Shown here: piece after piece, positions 20,183 through 28,884 of the stretch
Layout: every line of letters begins with the position of its first letter
Numbering within the stretch: the stretch's first letter is position 1
DNA from: Rhodosalinus halophilus
GTDB lineage: Bacteria; Pseudomonadota; Alphaproteobacteria; Rhodobacterales; Rhodobacteraceae
Assembly (NCBI RefSeq): GCF_003298775.1
Contig: NZ_QNTQ01000008.1
Location: forward strand, 248,001-312,000
Direction: 5' to 3'
Length of the DNA stretch: 64,000 nucleotides
Notes under the pieces: model-generated
Database searches by the model: none
The model's input: only the letters and a program-made list of their open reading frames with translations
What the model was told of the DNA's origin: nothing
Position numbers and translations under genes: made by a program

Positions 20183-20425
20183 TCAATCGGGCGCCTTGGT
20201 GGTCAGCGCCAATGCATGAAGATCGCCGTGCGAGCCGGCCATCTTTTCCTTGAGCGCGGCATAGACGGCGCGTTGTTGCTGCACCCGGTTCTTGCCGCGA
20301 AAACTCTCGTCGATCACCTCGGCGGCGTAGTGGTTACCGTCTCCGGCGAGATCGGTGATGGTGATCCGCGCCTCGGGAAAGGCCGCGCGGATCAGCTCCT
20401 CGATCTCCTGCGCCTGCATCGGCAT
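20183..20425 (-). CDS. bolA: BolA family protein
   Basis: 80 residues covering the whole BolA fold, with the conserved RGKNRVQQQRAVYAALKEKM helix-turn region and the HALAL end. BolA proteins bind a [2Fe-2S] cluster together with CGFS glutaredoxins and act in iron-sulfur trafficking and iron regulation. The glutaredoxin gene starts six bases after this stop, which supports a BolA-Grx pair. A second in-frame ATG at 20419 is a possible alternative start. Confidence 0.92.
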   Translation of the reverse strand: MPMQAQEIEELIRAAFPEARITITDLAGDGNHYAAEVIDESFRGKNRVQQQRAVYAALKEKMAGSHGDLHALALTTKAPD

Positions 20426-20505
20426 GGGCAAGGCTCTCCATCGTCCGTGTCGGTCGAGACTTAATCTCGCCCCGCGCGGCGCGCAAGGGAGCGGCCGCCG
20501 CCCGC

Positions 20506-20976
20506 TCAGGCACGGTAGGCGCGCGCGGCGGCGGCGATCCAGACGGCGGCCAGCGCGAAGGAAAGCACGGCATTCCAGCCCGCCATGCTCAGCCCCCCGA
20601 AGCTCCAGGCGATCTCGTCGCAGCGCACGACCGGCGCGGCCATGATCCGTGCGGCCAGTTCCTCGACCGAGAGCGCGCCGATGTCTCCGCTGCCCGAACA
20701 GGTCGCGGGCCCCTGCCACCAGCCCTGCTCGACGCCCACGTGATAGACGCCCAAGCCCCCCGAGGCACCGGCCGCGACCGCCCCGAAGAGCGGCAGCACC
20801 GCACCGGGCAGCATGAGCCCCAGCCCGCCGAGCGCCACCGCCGCGGCATGCGGCCAGCGCTGCCACAGGCACAGCGCACAGGGCGCGAGCCCGCCCAGAT
20901 GCTGGAAGGCGAAGGCGGCCGCGAGCAGCAGCGCGGAGCCGCCGGCGGCGATCAGGATGAGCCGATTGCGCGTCAC
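20506..20976 (-). CDS. dsbB: Disulfide bond formation protein, DsbB type
   Basis: 156 residues with four hydrophobic helices. The first catalytic pair is Cys33-Cys36 (PCALCLWQR), which passes electrons to quinone. A second periplasmic pair, Cys93 and Cys119 (ATCSGSG and VVRCDE), would oxidise a DsbA-like partner. It sits in the inner membrane. The GTG start overlaps the preceding stop (GTGA), coupling it to the YqaA-type gene. No dsbA is in the window. Confidence 0.85.
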   Translation of the reverse strand: MTRNRLILIAAGGSALLLAAAFAFQHLGGLAPCALCLWQRWPHAAAVALGGLGLMLPGAVLPLFGAVAAGASGGLGVYHVGVEQGWWQGPATCSGSGDIGALSVEELAARIMAAPVVRCDEIAWSFGGLSMAGWNAVLSFALAAVWIAAAARAYRA

Positions 20977-21551
20977 AGAACCCTCAGAACGGCGAAGCCC
21001 CCGAGCAGGAGACCCACGAACAGCGCGAACATAAGGCCCAGACGGCGCTCGATGAAATCACGGATCGGTGCGCCATAGGCGCGCAACAGCGCCGCCACGA
21101 CGAAAAAGCGCAGGCCCCGCGCCAGCACCGAGGTGACGAGGAAGGTGGCGAGGTTCAGCCCCGTCCATCCGGACATGATGGTGATGACCTTGTAGGGAAA
21201 GGGCGTGACGCCCGCGGCCAGCACCGCCCAGAACCCCACGCCGTTGAAGGTCTCGTTGAAGGCGGCCATCGCCTCGTCCTTGCCGAGCGCCTCGAGCACG
21301 GGCCGGCCCACCGACTCGTAGGCGAAGGCGCCGATGGCATAACCCGCGAGCCCGCCAAGCACCGACGAGATCAGCGCCACCCCCGCGATCGCCCAGGCGC
21401 GCTGCGGCGCCGCCAGGATCATCGGGATCATCAGCACGTCCGGCGGAATCGGAAAGACCGAGCTTTCCGCGAAGGACACGACCGCGAGCACCCAAAGCGC
21501 TCGCGGATGCTCCGCCATGCTGAGCGTCCAGTCGTACAGCGCCCGTATCAT
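20973..21551 (-). CDS. YqaA/DedA-like inner-membrane protein
   Basis: 192 residues with four to five hydrophobic segments. The SFAESSVFPIPPDVLMIPMI block and the GVTPFPYKVITIMSGW segment are characteristic of the SNARE-associated/VTT (DedA, YqaA) superfamily, whose members move or scramble lipids such as undecaprenyl phosphate. The start at 21551 (MIRALYDWTLSMAEHP) gives a normal length; an upstream ATG at 21629 would reach toward the tRNA gene. Overlaps the dsbB start by four bases. Confidence 0.82.
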   Translation of the reverse strand: MIRALYDWTLSMAEHPRALWVLAVVSFAESSVFPIPPDVLMIPMILAAPQRAWAIAGVALISSVLGGLAGYAIGAFAYESVGRPVLEALGKDEAMAAFNETFNGVGFWAVLAAGVTPFPYKVITIMSGWTGLNLATFLVTSVLARGLRFFVVAALLRAYGAPIRDFIERRLGLMFALFVGLLLGGFAVLRVL

Positions 21552-21657
21552 CCTCACCCGCCCGCAGCCGCCGCCGGCGAAAGACCACGCGGCCGCGCTC
21601 CGGTCAACCACCCACCCACTGGACGCCACAGACGCAGGCAGGTAGTGCTGAACGCGT

Positions 21658-21742
21658 GCCCAAGTGGCGGAATGGTAGACGCAGGGGATTCAAAATCCCC
21701 CGGCCTTTGGCCGTGCGAGTTCGAGTCTCGCCTTGGGCACCA
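21658..21742 (+). tRNA. tRNA-Leu (anticodon CAA)
   Basis: Acceptor GCCCAAG pairs with CTTGGGC at 21732-21738, followed by discriminator A and encoded CCA. The anticodon stem GGGGA/TCCCC encloses loop TTCAAAA with anticodon CAA, reading UUG. A long variable arm (CGGCCTTTGGCCG region) marks a class II leucine tRNA. The T arm contains GTTCGAGTC. Length is 85 bases with CCA. Confidence 0.97.
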
Positions 21743-22216
21743 GGCATGCATCGGCTCGGGTCGTCCCTGCGCTTATCGACGTCCCCCGGGCCTGCCACGC
21801 GCCCGGAGGTCGGGCAGACGCGGTGCATGCTTTTCCGGCGGCGAGCGAGACGGACACGGACCGGACGCGGCCGGCCCCGCGCGTGTGCGAATTACCATGT
21901 GCAGTGCCGCCGGTCTGCTGCTCCGGTGCGGGCGAATCGAGGCCGCCTGCCGGCTCTGCGCGGCGTCGCGCGCCCTCCGCAAGGGGCCGCGACATTGGCG
22001 CGCAGGTCGAGATTCTTCGGTTCGGCGGTTGATTTCCGAGCGAATTGATAGCACGTTCGCGACGCTGCTGGCCGGAAACCGACATCTCCGGCTGGCCGGG
22101 GTGTGTGCGCCGAAGCCCGCGAAAGGGCTCGCGCCAGGATGTGCTGAACGCGCCCGACGGCGCGTCGCGATGAGGCCCCGGAAACTCACGCAAGTGAATG
22201 AAAGCGAGGTCACTCG
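21743..22216. other. 474-bp region without a recognisable gene
   Basis: Open frames here lack the strong third-position G/C bias of the neighbours and resemble nothing. Just after the tRNA, GCATGCA (21744-21750) can pair with TGCATGC (21824-21830), immediately followed by TTTT. Between them CTGCC and GGCAG can also pair, so an approximately 90-nt structured transcript end is possible. The right part probably contains the promoter of the binding-protein gene at 22217. Confidence 0.4.
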
Positions 22217-23194
22217 ATGAAACGTCTTTGCAAGCTGGCCGCGGTCGCGGGCCTGGCGATGCCGGCCGCCGCGCAGGCGCAGCAGGACTGCGGCGAAGTC
22301 TCCATCGCCCAGATGAACTGGGCGGCCGCCAACGTCACCACCGAGATCGCGCAGTTCCTGCTCGAGCAGGGTTACGGCTGCGACGTGGCGCTGGTGCCGT
22401 CCGACACGATCCCGGCCGTCACCTCCGTTTCGGAGAACGGCGAGCCGGATGTCGTCACCAACCTGTGGCTCAACTCGGCCGGCGACGCCTATCGCAAGCT
22501 CGAAGAGGGCGGCACGATGAAGCGTGTGAACAACGTGCTGGAGCCCGGCGGCGTCGAGGGCTGGTGGATTCCCACCTATCTCGCCGAGGAGCATCCAGAG
22601 CTCACGACGATCGAGGGCATCATGGAGAACCCCGAGCTCGTGGGCGGGCGCTTCAACAACTGCCCCGACGGCTGGGGCTGCCGCGTCGTCTCCGACAACC
22701 TCGTCGAGGCGCTGGACCTCGAGGAGGCCGGCATCGAGGTGTTCGACCACGGCTCGGGCGAGACCCTCGCCAGCTCGATGGGCTCGGCCTTCGAGGATGA
22801 AGAGCCCTGGTTCGGCTACTACTGGGGGCCGACCGTGCCGATGGGCAAATACGACATGACGCGGGTCGATCTGGGCGAGGTCGATGAAGAGATCCACGGC
22901 CGCAACCAGAACCCGGACACCGAGAACCCGGGCGTGTCGGACTTCCCCTCGGCGCCGATCCTGACCTCGGTGACGACCGACTTCGCGGAGAACAACCCCG
23001 AGGTGACCGAGTTCTTCTCGAACATGAGCTTCGAGACGAGCACGATGAGCAGCCTGCTCGCCTGGCAGGACGAGAACAACGCCTCGGCCGACGAGGTCGC
23101 GGCCTACTTCCTGCAGAACTATCAGGACGTCTGGTCCGGCTGGCTGAACGAGGAGGCGCGCGCCAACCTCGCCAACCTGCTCGACCAGGGCTGA
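22217..23194 (+). CDS. Glycine betaine/choline-type ABC transporter substrate-binding protein (ProX/OpuAC-like)
   Basis: 325 residues with a signal peptide (MKRLCKLAAVAGLAMPAAAQA). The mature protein matches the OpuAC fold of quaternary-amine binding proteins: QMNWAAANVTTEIAQFLLEQGYG near the start, then VPSDTIPAVTSV and NLWLNSAGDAY. Several tryptophans and tyrosines (for example EGWWIPTYLAEEH and EEPWFGYYWGP) could form an aromatic cage. A permease and an ATPase follow in ProXWV order. Ligand identity (betaine, choline, proline betaine) is not decidable. A ribosome site AAGCGAGG precedes the ATG. Confidence 0.88.
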   Translation: MKRLCKLAAVAGLAMPAAAQAQQDCGEVSIAQMNWAAANVTTEIAQFLLEQGYGCDVALVPSDTIPAVTSVSENGEPDVVTNLWLNSAGDAYRKLEEGGTMKRVNNVLEPGGVEGWWIPTYLAEEHPELTTIEGIMENPELVGGRFNNCPDGWGCRVVSDNLVEALDLEEAGIEVFDHGSGETLASSMGSAFEDEEPWFGYYWGPTVPMGKYDMTRVDLGEVDEEIHGRNQNPDTENPGVSDFPSAPILTSVTTDFAENNPEVTEFFSNMSFETSTMSSLLAWQDENNASADEVAAYFLQNYQDVWSGWLNEEARANLANLLDQG

Positions 23195-23214
23195 CCTGCG
23201 CGCAGCGCGCATCC

Positions 23215-23241
23215 GGCGGGGCCTGGGGCACGGGCCCCGCC
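23215..23241 (+). terminator. intercistronic hairpin between binding protein and permease
   Basis: GGCGGGGCC (23215-23223) pairs with GGCCCCGCC (23233-23241), 9-base loop, then ATTTC. It occupies the same relative position as the hairpin at 2784-2811 in the other ABC operon and probably sets a higher level of the binding protein relative to the membrane genes. Confidence 0.5.
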
Positions 23242-23308
23242 ATTTCATGACTTTCCGTTCAACACCTAGGCGAGGACGGCCGCCGCGCGTGGCCGGGAGA
23301 GGACGATC

Positions 23309-24346
23309 ATGGCGACATATGACTGGCTCTTCAGCACGCTCGGCCTCGAGCAGTGGTGCGGCGCGTCCGGCGGCTCCGCGCCGACGTCGCTTTCGGATCT
23401 GGCCGCGCAGTCGCGCGGCGAGACGGGCGAGCAGGCGGTGGACATCTGGGAACTGCCCTTCCCGTCGATGGACGCGCTCAACGACGCCTGCCCGGCCTTT
23501 CCGCAGTCGCGCGAGCTGACGCTCGGGCTCGAGGAAGGCTTCCTCGACATCAAGGACACGCTGTCGGTCGTGCTCGACCCGATCACGCAGCCGCTGTCAT
23601 GGGCGCTCGACGCGGCGCTTTACGGTATCCTGAACACGCCGTGGTGGATCGTGATCCCGCTTTTGCTGGCGATCACCTGGGCGGTGTCGCGGTCCTGGGG
23701 GCTGCTGGCCTTCGTGGCGGCCTGCATCCTGGGGCTCGCCTTCATCGACCACTATGACTACGCGATGCAGACCCTGGCGATCATCTTCGTCTGCGCTTTC
23801 ATCTGCGTGCTCTTCGGCGTGCCAATCGGCATCGGGATGTCGCGCTCGGACACCATGCAGAACGCGACGATCCCCATTCTGGACATGCTGCAGACGCTGC
23901 CGCCCTTCGTCTATCTGATCCCGCTGATCTTCCTGTTCTCGGTGACCGAGCCCAAGCTCTACGGCATCGCGATCATCCTCTATGCCATCGTGCCGGTGAT
24001 CCGGCTGACCAACCTCGGCATCCGGATGGTGGACAAGAACGTGATCGAGGCGGCCGACGCCTTCGGCATGACCGACCGGCAGAAGCTCTTCGGCGTGCAG
24101 ATCCCGCTCGCGCTGCCCAACATCATGGCCGGCGTGAACCAGACGATCATGATGAGCCTCGCCATGGTGGTGATCGCCAGCCTCGTCTCGGCCCCCGGCC
24201 TGGGCGTCCTGGTGCTGCGCGGCATCCGCAATCTCGAGCTGGGCGTGGGTCTTGTCGCGGGCCTCGGCATCGTGCTGCTGGCCGTCATTCTCGACCGGGT
24301 GACGAAGGCGTCGCTCGCCCGGATCAACGCCACGCACAAGGCGTGA
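23309..24346 (+). CDS. Quaternary-amine ABC transporter permease (ProW-like)
   Basis: 345 residues. A soluble N-terminal region of about 100 residues precedes the membrane domain, as in ProW. The hydrophobic helices begin around residue 110 (WWIVIPLLLAITWAV). The EAA loop EAADAFGMTDRQKLFGVQIP (about 247-266) couples to the ATPase. Preceded by GAGAGGACG. It forms the channel of the ProXWV-type importer and is followed 10 bp later by the ATPase gene. Confidence 0.9.
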   Translation: MATYDWLFSTLGLEQWCGASGGSAPTSLSDLAAQSRGETGEQAVDIWELPFPSMDALNDACPAFPQSRELTLGLEEGFLDIKDTLSVVLDPITQPLSWALDAALYGILNTPWWIVIPLLLAITWAVSRSWGLLAFVAACILGLAFIDHYDYAMQTLAIIFVCAFICVLFGVPIGIGMSRSDTMQNATIPILDMLQTLPPFVYLIPLIFLFSVTEPKLYGIAIILYAIVPVIRLTNLGIRMVDKNVIEAADAFGMTDRQKLFGVQIPLALPNIMAGVNQTIMMSLAMVVIASLVSAPGLGVLVLRGIRNLELGVGLVAGLGIVLLAVILDRVTKASLARINATHKA

Positions 24347-24356
24347 GGAGGCCCCG

Positions 24357-25436
24357 ATGCGCAACGATCGTGACAGCAAGACCACCAAGATCGAGATTCG
24401 CCACCTCTACAAGATCTTCGGGCCGCACCCGGAGGCGATGCTCGAGCATGTCCACGCGGGCATGGGCAAGTCGGAGCTGATGGAGACGCATCAGCACGTC
24501 CTGGGCCTCAGCGACATCAACGTGGACGTTAAGGAGGGCGACATCACGGTGATGATGGGGCTCTCCGGATCCGGCAAGTCGACGCTGATCCGCCATCTCA
24601 ACCGGCTGATCGACCCGACCGCGGGCGAGGTGCGCGTGGATGGCGAGAACATCCTCGACTACGACGAGCGGCAGCTGCGCCACCTGCGCCGCAACCGGAT
24701 GTCGATGGTCTTCCAGAACTTCGCGCTGCTGCCGCACCGCACCGTGCGCGAGAACACCGCGCTCGCGCTCACCGTCCGCGGCGAGTCTCGTGCCGACTAC
24801 GAGCAGGAGGCGGCGCGCTGGCTCGACCGCGTGGGCCTGGGCGGCAGCGAGGAGCAGTATCCGCATCAGCTCTCGGGCGGCATGCAGCAGCGCGTGGGGC
24901 TCGCCCGGGCGCTGGCCTCGAACGCGCCGATCATGCTGATGGACGAGGCCTTCTCGGCGCTCGATCCGCTGATCCGGACCGACATGCAGGATCTTCTGCT
25001 CGAGCTGCAGGAAGAGCTGTCGAAGACCGTCGTCTTCATCAGCCACGACCTCGACGAGGCGCTGAAGCTCGCCGATCACCTCGTGATCCTCAAGGACGGC
25101 TACGTCGTGCAGCAGGACGAGCCGCAGAGGATCCTGCTCGAGCCGGCCGACGACTACATCGTGGACTTCATCTCGGACATCAATCGCGCACGCGTTCTGC
25201 GGGTGCGTTCCGTGATGCGCGCCGAAGGCGAGGCGCGCGGCGGCGTGACCGGAGAGATCGGCCCGGAGGAGACGCTGGAAGAGGTGATCTCGAAGTCCGG
25301 CGGGGACACGAGCTGCAGCTTCCTCGTCCAGCAGGACGGCCGCAAGCTGGGCGTGCTCGACATGAACGACGTGATGCGCGCCCTCGTGCCGACCGGGGCC
25401 TCCGAGCACGGGCTGCGCTCGCGCGCGAGCGCCTGA
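24357..25436 (+). CDS. Quaternary-amine ABC transporter ATP-binding protein (ProV-like)
   Basis: 359 residues. Walker A GLSGSGKST lies at 68-76, the Q-loop in FQNFALLPHRTV, the signature in LSGGMQQRVGLARAL and Walker B in IMLMDEAFSALDPL. The ProV-type insert before the Walker A segment (FGPHPEAMLEHVHAGMGKSE) is present. After the ATPase core a C-terminal regulatory part (about 285-345) resembles a reduced CBS module, used by ProV/OpuAA proteins to sense ionic strength. An AGGAGG site precedes the ATG. Confidence 0.92.
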   Translation: MRNDRDSKTTKIEIRHLYKIFGPHPEAMLEHVHAGMGKSELMETHQHVLGLSDINVDVKEGDITVMMGLSGSGKSTLIRHLNRLIDPTAGEVRVDGENILDYDERQLRHLRRNRMSMVFQNFALLPHRTVRENTALALTVRGESRADYEQEAARWLDRVGLGGSEEQYPHQLSGGMQQRVGLARALASNAPIMLMDEAFSALDPLIRTDMQDLLLELQEELSKTVVFISHDLDEALKLADHLVILKDGYVVQQDEPQRILLEPADDYIVDFISDINRARVLRVRSVMRAEGEARGGVTGEIGPEETLEEVISKSGGDTSCSFLVQQDGRKLGVLDMNDVMRALVPTGASEHGLRSRASA

Positions 25437-26101
25437 TCATCCGGCGCCGCCCGGCCGGGTCCGCGGCGCCGGCGTCGCCCGTCCGATTCGAGTCGCACCT
25501 TCCACGGCTTGGCGCCAATCCTCTCCATACGCAGGGATTGATCGCGGATCGCGAACCGCTGGCACAGCCCTTTGCCGTGCAGCGCTCGATTTGTGCCGCA
25601 ATTCCGCCCGAATTGCGGCAGCGCGGCTCGTTTCCCGTTGCCCAACAATCCGCCTGCCTGGCGGAGCAGGTTCGGTGAGCCTGTCCCGGAATGCACCGCT
25701 CTTTTGTGGGCTTCGCCGGGCTTCACCTCCAAATCTGGGAAACAATGGCGGCGCAGCGCCGCCACGCTCAGCGCCCGTTCAACCATAGCGCGACCAGATT
25801 TCGCCATTTTTTTGCTTTTTCGCGGCGCGGCCTTCGGTCTACACATTGGGTGCCCGACTGGGGGGCGATCTGCTGGCCACGGGGGCGGCCACCAAATAAG
25901 CGCCACGCATCCGAGGATGCAGAGCACGACAGGAACAGGTGCCACGCGCCATCGCGTTCCGGCATGTCACGGCGGCAGTCGTGGCACGGCCCCGCTCTGT
26001 CTATCGCGGATCTGGCAGTGGAAGGGTAGCGGGTCGGGATCACCCGGCTCGCTGGGTCTCCGGACGCATCCGGAACCCGGCTTCGTGGAAGGGGTGTGAA
26101 A
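25437..26101. other. 665-bp region without a recognisable gene
   Basis: Base composition is visibly less GC-rich than in flanking genes, with T-rich stretches such as CATTTTTTTGCTTTTT near 25805-25820, and none of the open frames shows coding bias. An 11-bp stem with 5-base loop (25594-25620, arms TGCCGCAATTC and GAATTGCGGCA) could terminate the transporter operon. GTGCCACG (25939-25946) and CGTGGCAC (25980-25987) form a second, longer-range dyad. The rest is probably a long leader or promoter region of the RTX/Hint gene. Confidence 0.45.
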
Positions 26102-28636
26102 ATGCCGAAACTCAGTTTGAACTGGAGCCAGCTGGGCCCCGTTGGGACGGAACTTGGCTCCAGCCAGACATTCAACGTCAGCGGCATAGACGTTAACGTC
26201 GATTTCATCGCGGAAGACGAAGGCGCGCGCGCCATCTCCGCAACCGAGGATCTTTACGTCGCGCCAGGCGAAGAGTTCAGCGACGACCTCGGGCTCAAAC
26301 TCTTCGGCATCGGCGGCGCGACCTCGATCGAGGACACGTCACGGACGTGGATCACCTTCTCCTCGACCGATTCCGCCTACGCGGATGTCGTGCAGAACGT
26401 CTCGTTCCGCCTTACCGATATCGACACCGGAGCCGGTGCCGACATCCCCGGCGGCACGGCGGGGAACCACCTCGACCACATCCGCGTGGTGGCCTTCGAC
26501 GCCGAGGGCAAACAGTTGCCGGTCACGATCACGCCGGGCTCTGCGGTTGACGAAAGCTACGGCACGCTCGAAGGCACAGGCGACGACCTCTCGCCGTCGG
26601 ATGCCGCGGCCTCGGCCCTGGTCGAGATCGAAGGCCCGGTCGCCGGCTTCAAGATCGACTACAACAACGGCGACGCCGCCCCGCAGCGCGTCTTCGTCAG
26701 CGACATCCATTTCGAGACGATCCCCGCCGACGGGCTCGACGGCATCGTCGAGGGGACCGGCAGCGACGACCTTATCGACCTGGGCTACGACGGCGATCCC
26801 GAGGGCGACCGGATCGACGCGGGCGACAACATCTTCCCCGGCAACGGTCCCGACGACGACATCGTCAAGGCCGGCGGCGGAGACGATACCGTGATGGCCG
26901 GCGAAGGATCCGACACCGTCCACGGCGGCGACGGCGGCGACGACATCTCCACGGGCAACGCCGAGGGCGGCGGCCTTGGCCTCATCGACCGGGAGATCTT
27001 TCCCGGCACGCCCACGGATCCCGACCCCGAAGACGACCGCGACCTGGTCGAGGGCGAGGATGGCGACGACGTCATCTCGACCGGCGACGACCGCGACACG
27101 ATCTACGGCGGAGCCGGCAATGACACGATCGAGGGTGGCATCGACGACGACAGCGTCGAGGGCGGCGCGGGCAACGACTCGATCACCGATCTGCAGGGCG
27201 CCGACACGATCGGCGGCGGAGGCGGCAACGACACGATCATCGCCGGCACCGACACCTTCTCGGACTATGTGGGTGACGACCCGAACCTGCCGCTGACCGG
27301 CTTTCCGGGCATCCTGAGCGACCCCAACACCGAGGACGGCCGCGACCTGGTCGACGCCGGCAACTGCAACGATTACGTCGAGACGGGCGACGACGCCGAC
27401 ACGATCCTCGGCGGCACGGGCAACGACACGCTCGACGGCGGCATCGACGACGACTCGATCCTCGGCGGCGCGGGCCACGACTCGATCATCGGGGCGCACG
27501 GCTCCGACACTGCGCTCGGCGGCGATGGCGACGATTTCATCGACACCCGCGGCGAGGTCTCCGGCGCGCTCTTCCCGAATGAGCCTGACGCGACCGACCC
27601 GGTGCCAGAGAACGACCGCGACTACGTCGAGGGCGGCGCCGGCAACGACACGGTGACCACCGGCGACGACGACGACACGGTGTTCGGCGGCGCCGGCGAC
27701 GACGTGATCGATCTCGGCATCGACGACGATTCGGCCGAGGGCGGCGCTGGTGCCGACACGATCGAGGGCGGCGCCGGCGACGACACCCTCACCGGCGGCG
27801 ACGGCGCCGACATGCTGTCGGGCGGCGACGACCGCGATGTCTTCATCGGCGCCGACGCGGGCGACGTGATCGCCGGCGGCGGCGGGGGCGACGACTTCGA
27901 CACGCTCGACCTGCGCGAGGTGGGCCCGTTCCGCCTGACCGATCTCGTGCCCGACGCCGAAGGCGACGGCCGCGACGGCACGATCGAGTTTCTCGACGCC
28001 GACGACAACGTGACCGGCACGGCGACCTTCACCAACATCGAGGGGATCATCTGCTTCACGCCCGGGACGGTCATCGCCACCCCGCGCGGGGAGCGGCTCG
28101 TGGAAGACCTGGAGCCCGGCGACCGGGTCATCACCCGCGACAACGGCATTCAGGAGATCGCCTGGACCGGCGCGACGTCGCTGACCGGGCATCAACTCGC
28201 GCGGAAGCCGCACATGCGCCCGATCCTGATACAGGCCGGCGCGCTCGGCAACGGCCTGCCCGAGCAGGATCTGCTCGTCAGCCCGAACCACCGTGTGCTC
28301 GTGGCCAACGACAAGACCGCGCTCTATTTCGACGAGAGCGAGGTTCTGGTCGCCGCGAAGCATCTCACCGGGCTCGCCGGTGTGGACGAGGTGGCCAGCC
28401 TCGGCGTGACCTACCTGCACTTCATGTTCGAGCGGCACGAGGTGGTGCTTTCGAACGGTGCCTGGACCGAGAGCTTCCAGCCGGGGGACCACAGCCTGAA
28501 GGGCATCGGCAACGCGCAGCGCGCCGAGATCCTGGACCTCTTCCCCGAGCTCAAGAGCGAGGGAACCGTCGCGGGCGGCTTCCAGGCCGCGCGGCGCACG
28601 CTCAAGAAGCACGAAGCGCGACTGCTCTCCGAGTGA
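26102..28636 (+). CDS. Large secreted-type protein with RTX calcium-binding repeats and C-terminal Hint domain
   Basis: 844 residues with no signal peptide, as expected for type I secretion. Residues about 1-210 form an uncharacterised beta-rich domain. Residues about 220-620 carry many GGxGxDxxxGG-like calcium-binding repeats arranged in three longer tandem units. The C-terminal part from about residue 655 is a Hint (Hedgehog/intein-type) domain starting CFTPGTVIATPRGE, with DRVITRDNG and LVSPNHRVLV, the last carrying the block-F histidine. Hint domains can cleave the chain before the cysteine. The ATG at 26102 has GAAGGGG at proper distance; a GTG six bases upstream is too close to it. No type I secretion genes are in the window. 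Confidence 0.85.
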   Translation: MPKLSLNWSQLGPVGTELGSSQTFNVSGIDVNVDFIAEDEGARAISATEDLYVAPGEEFSDDLGLKLFGIGGATSIEDTSRTWITFSSTDSAYADVVQNVSFRLTDIDTGAGADIPGGTAGNHLDHIRVVAFDAEGKQLPVTITPGSAVDESYGTLEGTGDDLSPSDAAASALVEIEGPVAGFKIDYNNGDAAPQRVFVSDIHFETIPADGLDGIVEGTGSDDLIDLGYDGDPEGDRIDAGDNIFPGNGPDDDIVKAGGGDDTVMAGEGSDTVHGGDGGDDISTGNAEGGGLGLIDREIFPGTPTDPDPEDDRDLVEGEDGDDVISTGDDRDTIYGGAGNDTIEGGIDDDSVEGGAGNDSITDLQGADTIGGGGGNDTIIAGTDTFSDYVGDDPNLPLTGFPGILSDPNTEDGRDLVDAGNCNDYVETGDDADTILGGTGNDTLDGGIDDDSILGGAGHDSIIGAHGSDTALGGDGDDFIDTRGEVSGALFPNEPDATDPVPENDRDYVEGGAGNDTVTTGDDDDTVFGGAGDDVIDLGIDDDSAEGGAGADTIEGGAGDDTLTGGDGADMLSGGDDRDVFIGADAGDVIAGGGGGDDFDTLDLREVGPFRLTDLVPDAEGDGRDGTIEFLDADDNVTGTATFTNIEGIICFTPGTVIATPRGERLVEDLEPGDRVITRDNGIQEIAWTGATSLTGHQLARKPHMRPILIQAGALGNGLPEQDLLVSPNHRVLVANDKTALYFDESEVLVAAKHLTGLAGVDEVASLGVTYLHFMFERHEVVLSNGAWTESFQPGDHSLKGIGNAQRAEILDLFPELKSEGTVAGGFQAARRTLKKHEARLLSE
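26998..27840 (+). repeat. three tandem 90-100-residue units within the RTX region
   Basis: Each unit begins with a proline- and acid-rich segment (FPGTPTDPDPEDDRDLVEG; FPGILSDPNTEDGRDLVDA; FPNEPDATDPVPENDRDYV). It then runs through a D-T-V/I, GGAGNDT, D-GIDDDS and GGAG series. Unit starts are near 26998, 27300 and 27573. The pattern points to duplication of a whole multi-turn beta-roll, not only of single nonapeptides. Confidence 0.65.
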
Positions 28637-28695
28637 GCGCCGGGGCGCGAGCCGGTTTCCGACATTCCGGCCCGCGCGTCATCAGATGCAGCGAG

Positions 28696-28825
28696 GCCCG
28701 CGCCAGGCGCGGGCACACGAAGGGCGGCGCGTCAGGCGCCCGCCGCCCAGGCTTGGCGTCCGCGGGGGCTAGCGCCCGAGCCGATATCGCCGCAGGCCGG
28801 CCACGCGATCCGGCCGGCCTGCGGC
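28696..28825 (+). terminator. two strong hairpins between the Hint genes
   Basis: GCCCGCGCC (28696-28704) pairs with GGCGCGGGC (28706-28714), separated by one base, so the central pairs must open. GCCGCAGGCCGG (28789-28800) pairs perfectly with CCGGCCTGCGGC (28814-28825), 13-base loop. They lie in the 248-bp gap and may terminate or attenuate transcription before the second Hint gene. Confidence 0.45.
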
Positions 28826-28884
28826 ACGCCACTCAAGCCGGCGCGCCGCGCCGCGCACCAAGGACGAGAAAAGGGAAAGAATCG

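Noticed and set aside
25572-26099. Open frame of 175 codons before the RTX/Hint gene
   Set aside because: Third positions lack the bias of real genes here and the product has no recognisable pattern.
26800-27850. Dense short repeats that might be mistaken for a CRISPR array
   Set aside because: They are in-frame codons of glycine/aspartate RTX motifs without constant repeat and unique spacer structure.
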